NCBI GenBank assembly: GCA_029251165.1
Contig: JAQXDW010000027.1
Location: 1 to 64,000 of the forward strand
DNA: 64,000 bases
From: Myxococcota bacterium
GTDB taxonomy: Bacteria > Myxococcota_A > UBA796
Direction: 5' to 3'
The position numbers and the translations under genes are program-made. The notes below the pieces were generated by a model that did no database searches, was not told the origin of the DNA, and was given only the letters and a program-made list of their open reading frames with translations. Shown here piece by piece: positions 30,043 through 38,000 of the stretch. The first letter of the stretch is position 1. Each line of letters starts with the position of its first letter.

Positions 30043-33000
30043 ATGCTCCTCCTCTTCTCGATTGCAGCCGCCGCAGACTCGCTGGTCCCGGACACCCTCC
30101 CGGCCAGCGGTGCCCACCACGCAGACATCACTGTCGATGCCTTCGGCCGCTACAGCCTGATCGCCCAGAGCACCGAGGGGGTCGCCCTTCAGCTCGTCGA
30201 TCGCATGGCGGGTCCTGGTGTGCGCAGCGGGCTCGCGGGGGTCCGGGATGGTCGCATCGATGCCTTCCTCAGCCGCGGCGAGTACCGGATCCTCACGGAC
30301 GGTGCGCCGGCTGCAGACAGCGCGGTTCACCTCATCCTGCGCCGGTTCGAGGAGCTCAACCCGGATCCGCTCTCCCTGACCGATGCCCGCACGGTCTCCT
30401 CGACCATGGGGGACTTTCAGCAGCGTTCCTACTGGATGCAGATCGACGACCGTCAGCAGGTCGACCTTGAGGCTGCTGGCCGCCACCTCGAAGATCTGAG
30501 GCTGTGGCGAGAGGGCGCCTGGCTCGTCGATGCGGATCCCCGCTGCGAGACGGTCCGCCCCCGGGTCGGCCAGCCGATGACCGACTGCACCCTCTCGCTG
30601 GCCCTGGAGCCGGGCCTGTATCGGGTGACGGCATACGGCGGTCCGGGGCTGCCGTGGGCACAGGACGACGGCAGCGCTCCCCTGATCGTGCGCCGTGGAA
30701 TTCCGCACCTCGGCGCGGTCGGACAGCTCCAGACGGAGCTCAGCGCGCTGGGTATCGATCGCTGGCGAGTGAGGGCATCCTGGGTGCAGCTTGCCCTGCC
30801 CGAGCCGGAGGCTGCCCAGCTCGCGGTCCGCAGCGCCAGCGGCGATCCCTACCGCTCCGGCGGGACCACCCGGGAGATCACCCTGCGGTCGGAGCGGCCG
30901 GTCGCCTCCGCGCGTCTTCGGGGCAGCGGGGAGCAGATCGTCACCGTCCGGGGCACTGCTGGTCAGCCCTACCGCCTCCAGCACTTCACCCCGGTCACCT
31001 CGCCCGCGACCCTCACCCCCGCCGACGCGCCGGTCTGGGTCTCCACCATCCACAGCGGCATCCCTGGCGACAACATCGACGCAACCGGCCTCGTCCTGCG
31101 GCAGCACCGCGACGACGGGGTCACGGTCGCGGCGCTTGGCGCGGTCGCCTTGTCCGGCGCAGCCCGGTACGAGCGCCGCTTCAACCTCGCCGGCACCGCC
31201 AGCCTGCTGCTGGAGGTTCGGGAGGTCGGATCGTGGGGCTTCAGCACGCGCGGGCTGGACACCGAGCTGCGGCTGGTTCCGGTCATCCTCGACGGCAGCG
31301 GCGACACGCCAGAGCCGCTCACGCTGGCGTCCGGGGATGCTGTTGCGCTCAACCCGGGCTTCTACCGGCTCACCCTCAGCCCCCGAGCACGCGGGATCCT
31401 CGACCTCTCGATTCGACCAGAAGCCAGCACTGGTCCGGTCCTGCCGATCATCCCGAGCCTCCAATTCCCGTCGGTGAGCCTCGACAAGGCGGGGCGCCAC
31501 ACCGTCCGGTTTGAGTCGCAGCCGGGCGTGTCGGTCGGGGTCATTCAGCGGGCGCTGCCCCTGGACCTCACCGAGCCGCTGCCCCTGAGCCTCGCGCCAG
31601 GCCAGTCCATCACCCTGTCGGCCGCATTCACCGAAGCTGGAACCCTCTCAGCCCGCAGCGAGGAGCCGCTGACGATGTGGCTGGATGGCTGGGAAGCCGA
31701 CGCCGCCGGAGCCTCGGTCACGCCGGGAGAGAAGCAGGTGCGGGTGGTCAACAACGGCGCCGGGGTCGCGCTGATCACCCTTCGGCACACTCCGCTCTCC
31801 ACTGTCGGTGGTCTTCCTCGGATGTCGCTGTCGGAGATGCCCGAGCTTCCCCAGCTGGCTGCGGGGCGGCCGCTGGCCTTCGATCTGTCTGCCGGTCAGC
31901 GCGTGACCGCGTCTGTGACCGTCGATGTGCCGGGGCTGTATGTGCTGGAGTCCACCGGGCTGCTGGCGCTGTCCGGCACCCTCCGCACCCAGACCCAGCC
32001 GCGCCTCGACAGCGCCACGGCAAACGGCGCGGGTCGGAATTTCCGCATCGAGCAGTACCTCCGTGAGGGGGAGTACCAGGTCACCACGACCACCCAGGGG
32101 CGCTCCGCAGGGCACCTCGGCATGGCGCTGACCGCAGCGACGATGCACGACGGCGGCACCATCGCTCCAGGCATCGATGGGCGCATCCGGCTTGAGGCGG
32201 GCGAGGGGGTGGTCTACCAGCTGCGCATCGCCGAGGCCGGCACCTATCACGTCGCCGCCTCCCGAGAGGGGCAGACCCCGCGCTGTCGGCTGGAGTCTGC
32301 GGACGGCTGGCCCCTGCGCACGCCGGGCATCGCGGCACGCTTCTCTCAGCACTTCGAGCCCGGGGAGTATCGGCTGACCGTGCTGCCTGGCGCCGTCGAG
32401 GGGCGGCTGGTGACCACCGTCACGGCCCCGACCACCGCCACCCACCGGGTCGGACACGGACCCCACCCCCTGTCCCTGGACGCCGCCATCACCGCCACCT
32501 GGCTGGAGCCACGGGTCGAGGATGGGCAGACCCCGGCGCGCACACCGGATCGCTGGACCTTCTCCCTCACCGCGCCGGTCGAGGCCACCATCTCGCTGAG
32601 CGCGGGCATGTCCGGGACCCTGTGGGCTGGCGAGCAGGCGGTCCTGGCGACCGAGCCGGACCGACGCTGGAGCGGCACCCTCCCTGCTGGGGACTACCAC
32701 CTGGATGTGCGCAGCGCCCGGCGCAACCACGGCATCTCCTACACCCTCGCGGTGCGCGCGGTGGAGCTGACCGCCGGTCGCAGTCGGTCCTGCACGGCCC
32801 CCTGCAGCATCCCGCTCTCGGTGGGCGGCTCCGGTCTGGTCGAGCTCTCCTCTGTCGGCCACGCGGATGTGCGCGCCCGACTCTACGACGCCGATGGTGT
32901 GCTGCTCGCTCGGGGAGACGACCGGCCCGGTGGCTGGAACTTCCAGCTCCTCACCCGCCTCTCCCCGGGAACATACCGCCTCCAGATCGATCCGGTCGGC

Positions 33001-35016
33001 GCGGCATCGGCGCCGGTCTCCGTGACCTTTCGCCAACCCGATGAGCCCGCTGAGCCGGTCCTGGTTGCGCCGGGGCAGACCACCGTGCTCCCCGGCATCG
33101 ATGCGGTGATCGTTCCGCTCGATGTGCCGACCGACGGCGTGGTGGTGGCTGGCGCGGCCGCAGCGGAGAGCGTCGGGGTGGCGGTGGAGCGGCTGGCAGA
33201 CGGGATCTGGCAGGTGCTCGGAGAGTCGGTCGGCGCGGATCCAACGGTCGCCGTTCCAGCGGTGCCCGGCTCGGAGCACCGCCTGCGGATCTGGACTCCT
33301 GACCACCGCGGAGAGTCGGTGAGCGTGAAGGTCGACGCCGCCCGTCCGGGCCGAGACGCCGAGGGGCGGCTGGATCGCGGTGTGGTGCTCACGGATCTCG
33401 GCGGAGTCGGGGTCGCGGCGGTGAAGCTGCGGCAGCCCGGTGTGTTTGTGTTCGTCGAGCCGGTCACCATCTGCGCGCAGCCCGGCGCTCCCTGCGCGGT
33501 CGAGGCGGGCACGGTGGTGCTGCCAGCCGGCATCCTCACCCTGATCGGGGCGCCTGGTCAGGTGGTCACTGCTCCGCGTGCGGCGCTGTCTGGCGATGCC
33601 TGGCGACGCATCGTCGTTCACGACACTCCTGCGCGCTGGCCGCTTCCCCGTGGCAGCGGCGCGACCCTGGTCATCGCCCGGGCCAACGCCGGTCAGCCCG
33701 GGCTCTCCCTCGATGGAGCCGCCGCTGCGGTCAGTCCCCAGGCCACGGCTGCCGTCAGCCTCGATGCCGCCGCGCCGGTCCTCACGGTCTGGTCCGGCGA
33801 TGGCGACGGCGTCATCGCCCGCCTTCGATCGTGGCGGTTTGACCTTCCCCGCGCAGCGATGCTGCCTTGGGGTGCCTCAGACCTGTCTGTCGCTGCTGGT
33901 GCGGCTGCCCGCTACGCCCTGCCTGGTGAGCCCGGCGCGCTGCGGCTGTCGCTGGAGGCCGGTGTGGTGGCTGCGATCCGCGATGCCAGCGGCACAGTCC
34001 ACGTCCGCCACGCCGACGGCGCGGCCCTGGAGACCCTCCTGTGGGGGGCAATCTCCGAGGTCGTCCTGCTCAACCCCACCGACGGTGCGCTCGCCGGCCG
34101 CCTGGAGCTGCTCGCCAGCCGCCACACTGACCCCGTCCTCACCACCGCCAGCCCCCTGGAGCGTCAGGACAGCCGGGCGGGACACCTCCAGGTCACGGTG
34201 CCGGAGGCGGACGGCATCGTGATGCTTCGCGGCGCGATCCGTGCCGCCACCTGGATCGGCAACGACGGCACCATCGCGCCGATCTCTGGCAGTCAGCGAG
34301 CCATCTCTGGCGGGGGCATCCTCGACCTCCACACCGCGCCGGGCACTGTTGTCGCCTGGCTGACCGGTCCAGACGGTGATGGGCTGTGGGGGCTCGGTCA
34401 GGCGGTCTCTGCGACGCCGCTGCCGCTGCCGGCGTCGGTCCCGCTGTCCGGCGCCTTCCAGGGCTACACCATGCAGGTCGACGCCGCCGGCCTCCTCCGC
34501 CTCAGCCTCGACATTCCCGCAGTCCTCGCCCTGCACCCGGAGCGTGGTCCGTCGCAGACCTGGCTGCTGGCCGAGGGCGGCGCGGCGACGACCTGGTCCG
34601 GTCCCGGTGCAGTGACTGTCCTGGTCCGCCCACTCGGAGCGGGAGCGCTGTCTGGCAACCTCACGGCTCGGCTCGATTCTCCGGTGCCGGTCGGCGAGGG
34701 GCTCGGTCCTGCGGTGGTGCTCTCGGCGGGTGAGGAGCGGTGGTTCTCGTTTACGGTGCCGACCGACCGCGCGGTCGGGGCTGGGGTCCGCTCGGACTCT
34801 GACCGGGTCAGCGCCCGGCTCCTCGACGCCGACGGGGAGCAGGTTGATGCCGGCACGGTGATGCTCTCCGAGCTGCCCGCTGGCGACTATCTGCTCGCCC
34901 TCTCTCTGCCCCCTGACGCTGCTCCGGCCCGTGCCCGACCGGTGCTCGCGGGTCTGATCCTACCAGACACCGGTCCCCCCGATGAGGTCGTCCGGCGCTA
35001 CATGGAGGCGCCATGA
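30043..35016 (+). CDS. Large secreted beta-rich protein (about 1657 aa) with repeated G-x-Y-x-L/V modules
   Basis: Signal peptide MLLLFSIAAAADS; continuous about 5-kb ORF; recurrent 'PGxYRLT' motifs; ATGA overlap with downstream A2M gene. Confidence 0.85.
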   Translation: MLLLFSIAAAADSLVPDTLPASGAHHADITVDAFGRYSLIAQSTEGVALQLVDRMAGPGVRSGLAGVRDGRIDAFLSRGEYRILTDGAPAADSAVHLILRRFEELNPDPLSLTDARTVSSTMGDFQQRSYWMQIDDRQQVDLEAAGRHLEDLRLWREGAWLVDADPRCETVRPRVGQPMTDCTLSLALEPGLYRVTAYGGPGLPWAQDDGSAPLIVRRGIPHLGAVGQLQTELSALGIDRWRVRASWVQLALPEPEAAQLAVRSASGDPYRSGGTTREITLRSERPVASARLRGSGEQIVTVRGTAGQPYRLQHFTPVTSPATLTPADAPVWVSTIHSGIPGDNIDATGLVLRQHRDDGVTVAALGAVALSGAARYERRFNLAGTASLLLEVREVGSWGFSTRGLDTELRLVPVILDGSGDTPEPLTLASGDAVALNPGFYRLTLSPRARGILDLSIRPEASTGPVLPIIPSLQFPSVSLDKAGRHTVRFESQPGVSVGVIQRALPLDLTEPLPLSLAPGQSITLSAAFTEAGTLSARSEEPLTMWLDGWEADAAGASVTPGEKQVRVVNNGAGVALITLRHTPLSTVGGLPRMSLSEMPELPQLAAGRPLAFDLSAGQRVTASVTVDVPGLYVLESTGLLALSGTLRTQTQPRLDSATANGAGRNFRIEQYLREGEYQVTTTTQGRSAGHLGMALTAATMHDGGTIAPGIDGRIRLEAGEGVVYQLRIAEAGTYHVAASREGQTPRCRLESADGWPLRTPGIAARFSQHFEPGEYRLTVLPGAVEGRLVTTVTAPTTATHRVGHGPHPLSLDAAITATWLEPRVEDGQTPARTPDRWTFSLTAPVEATISLSAGMSGTLWAGEQAVLATEPDRRWSGTLPAGDYHLDVRSARRNHGISYTLAVRAVELTAGRSRSCTAPCSIPLSVGGSGLVELSSVGHADVRARLYDADGVLLARGDDRPGGWNFQLLTRLSPGTYRLQIDPVGAASAPVSVTFRQPDEPAEPVLVAPGQTTVLPGIDAVIVPLDVPTDGVVVAGAAAAESVGVAVERLADGIWQVLGESVGADPTVAVPAVPGSEHRLRIWTPDHRGESVSVKVDAARPGRDAEGRLDRGVVLTDLGGVGVAAVKLRQPGVFVFVEPVTICAQPGAPCAVEAGTVVLPAGILTLIGAPGQVVTAPRAALSGDAWRRIVVHDTPARWPLPRGSGATLVIARANAGQPGLSLDGAAAAVSPQATAAVSLDAAAPVLTVWSGDGDGVIARLRSWRFDLPRAAMLPWGASDLSVAAGAAARYALPGEPGALRLSLEAGVVAAIRDASGTVHVRHADGAALETLLWGAISEVVLLNPTDGALAGRLELLASRHTDPVLTTASPLERQDSRAGHLQVTVPEADGIVMLRGAIRAATWIGNDGTIAPISGSQRAISGGGILDLHTAPGTVVAWLTGPDGDGLWGLGQAVSATPLPLPASVPLSGAFQGYTMQVDAAGLLRLSLDIPAVLALHPERGPSQTWLLAEGGAATTWSGPGAVTVLVRPLGAGALSGNLTARLDSPVPVGEGLGPAVVLSAGEERWFSFTVPTDRAVGAGVRSDSDRVSARLLDADGEQVDAGTVMLSELPAGDYLLALSLPPDAAPARARPVLAGLILPDTGPPDEVVRRYMEAP

Positions 35017-38000
35017 GCCGCCGCATCTGGCCCCTGCTCCTCCTCCTCCTGATCGGCGCGGCAGCCGTGGCGGACCCGGAGACCTTCCGCATTCCGTTCC
35101 GGCCCGCTCAGGTCCGCGGTGTGGTGATCGTGCCGGATGCCCACCTCCGCAGGTGGGATCCGGTGACCGTCTTCTTTCCCCGCTCCGTCGGTCCGCTCGG
35201 CGGTGGTCCCGAGGACAACCCGAGCCGCCACCTCTCGGACTTTCCCGATCACCCCGGCGCCTTCACCTGGCTCGATGGCAAGACCCTCCAATTCCGGCCC
35301 GCCGAGCCCTGGCCGCCGCTGAGTCGGCTGACCTGGGCTGCGGGGGGGGAGAGCGTCCGGCTGAACACCCTGATGGCCCCGCCGATTCAGACCGTGCCGG
35401 CAGACGGTGCCGATGGCCTGGAGCCGGTCGAGTCGATCACCCTGACCTTCACCGATCCCCTGGATGTCGGGGTCCTGGAGCGCATGCTGCGCATTGAGCT
35501 GCGCGACCTGCCAGGCGTCGACGCCGCCTCTGCCCGCTGGCTCGATGCCGACGACTTCACCGTCAAGCCGCTGCCTCGGGCATCCGCCGATGCCCCCGCT
35601 CGCTACGAACTCGCGCTGGAGCAGGCCATCGGCGCTGGCGTCCGCGCCCGGGTCCACTTCTCGCTGTCCGTCGACGCCACCGGAGAGCCTGGCGAGACCT
35701 TCGCCGATCTCCTGTTCTCCACCGCTCCTGGCTTCCGACCGGTCGGCCTCGGCTGCGGTGCCCGGCGCTACCCGCTGACGCCCCAGGGCTCGGTCTATGC
35801 TGCGGAGCAGGCCATCGACTGTGGCGACACCGCGCCGATGGTCGTTGTCGAGCTGTCTGCGGAGCCCGCAGAGCTGTCTGTGGTCGATGCGCGCAACCTC
35901 CTCCGGTTCTCTCCGCCGCTCGACGACCTCGCTGTGGCGGTTCGCGGTCGCCGGGTAGAGGTCACCGGTGACTTCGCCCGAGACACCCTCTACCGGGTCC
36001 GGCTCGTCCCCGCCGCGCTCAGTGATGCTCGCGGACGGCCCCTACAGGTCGACGGCGAGAGCGCCCTGTCGATCTTCTTTCCGCAGCTCATTGGCTACCT
36101 CAAGCTGACCACCGGAGCGGGCATCTCCGAGCGCGGTGGTCCCCAGCGAATCCCCCTGGAGGGCCGCGGGGTCTCCCAGGTCGATCTTCGCATCCACCGC
36201 ATCGACCCCCTCGATCGAGGACTCTGGCCGTTTCCATCGGGCGGACCCGTCTCCGTTGAGGAAGACACCCGTCCCGCCGGTCCCGGCGAGCGCCCCCCCA
36301 GGGAGCCTGCGGTCGAGCGCCTCCCGAGCGTCTCCGAGCTGGCTGCGTCCATCCAGACCCTCGGGGCTCCGCTCATCTCTGAGGTCGTCTCCCTGCCCGA
36401 CGCCGATCGCGGCAGCAGTGCCGCCTTTGGGCTCGACATCGAAGATCATCTCAGCCGCATCGCTGGCACGAACAAGCCCGGCACGTACCTCGTCGGGGTC
36501 CGCAGCCTGGACACGGGCTCCAGCCGCTCCTGGATGCGCCTGCAGGTCACCGACCTCTCCCTCACCACCCTGGAAGCCGCTGAGGAGGTCAACCTCGTCG
36601 TCTCCTCGCTCTCTCGCGGCACTCCGGTCTCCGGCGCCACCGTTCGCATCGAGGGCACGGTGCGCGAGCCCGGCGAAGAGACGACCTGGGCGGTGCTGTT
36701 CGAGGGGCGCACAGACGGAAGCGGTGTCCTCCCCTGGAGCCCACCGGGGGTCGACGACATCCGCCGCCGCACGGTCCGACGGATCGTGGTCACCCGAGGC
36801 GAGGACACCCTCGTCCTCAACCCCCTCCGGCCGCCGCAGGTGTACCAGAGCGGTCAGTGGCGCTCGGCCTCATCGAGCTGGCTACAGTGGGGCTTCGGGC
36901 CCCTGGAGCGGCGCGGCGAGAAGCCGGTCACCCTCTGTCATGTCTTCTCAGAGCGCCCGGTCTATCGGCCCGATCAGCCTGTTCACCTCAAGGGATACAT
37001 GCGAACCCGGGACAAGGGACAGCTGACGCGGGTGACCGGGCAGGCTGCGCTGGTTGTCGATGGCCCCGGCGATCTCTCCTGGCGCTACCCTGGCGTGCTC
37101 TCGGACGTCGGCGGCTTGTATGAGCGGTTCGCTGAGGACAAGCGGCCCACTGGTACCTACTTTGCGTGGCTGGAGACCCCGGACGGCGACCGCTGCGGAC
37201 GCACCGAATTCTCGCTGGAGGACTACGTCGTGCCTCGGTTCGAGGTGTTGCTGCATGGTCCCGACGAGGCGCCGCTGGATGTGCCCTTTGAGGTCACGCT
37301 GACGGCCAGCTACTACGCGGGCGGGCGGGCGGCTGGGCGACCGATTCGGTGGCGGGTCAGCCAGCTCCCGTACACCTGGCAGCCCCCGAACAGCCGGGAG
37401 GGTTTCCTGTACTCCTCCGATGGCCGGTTCTCCCGTGGGATGTCCGGTGTCTCTGCGCCGGAATTTTCCCTCTCCGCGACCACCGATGAGCAGGGCAGCG
37501 CGGTCTTGCCCATCGATCCCACTGCGGAGCTGACCGCCGAGCCGCGTACCTGGCTCGTCGAGGCCACGGTCACTGGTGAGGACGACCAGACCGTCACCAC
37601 CACCCACCGCATCGACGCCCTGCCGCCGTTCGTGCTGGGCCTCAAGGTGCCCCGCTACCAGGAACGCTCCGACGCCATCCCCGCTGAGGTCCTGGTCGCT
37701 GCGGCAGACGGCACCCTCATCGCCGACCAGTCGGTGACCCTCCGTCTCCTCCAGCGGCAGTGGCACTCTCACCTTCAGGTCGGCGACGGTGCGGCAGACT
37801 TCACCGACGGTGCCGCCCGCTACATCACCGACAGTGTCGACGTTCTCCTCTCAGAGCAGCAACTCACCAGCGCCAGTGCGCCCGTCAAGCTTCGGCTGCC
37901 GATTGCGGAGGCTGGGGTGTACATCGTGCAGCTGGAGAGTCACGACCGCATGGGTCGGGCGAGCACCGTCTCGGTCGATCTGTTCGCGGGGGGAGACGGC

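Noticed and set aside
29791-31500. N-terminal extension of the 988-aa ORF 28534..31500
   Set aside because: The real start is MLLLLALGCQ (lipobox) at 29790; the extension overlaps another CDS and is compositionally shadow-like.
31648-33621. 657-aa minus-strand ORF inside the giant secreted protein gene
   Set aside because: Arg/Gly/His-rich shadow translation; the plus-strand ORF has signal peptide and coherent repeats.
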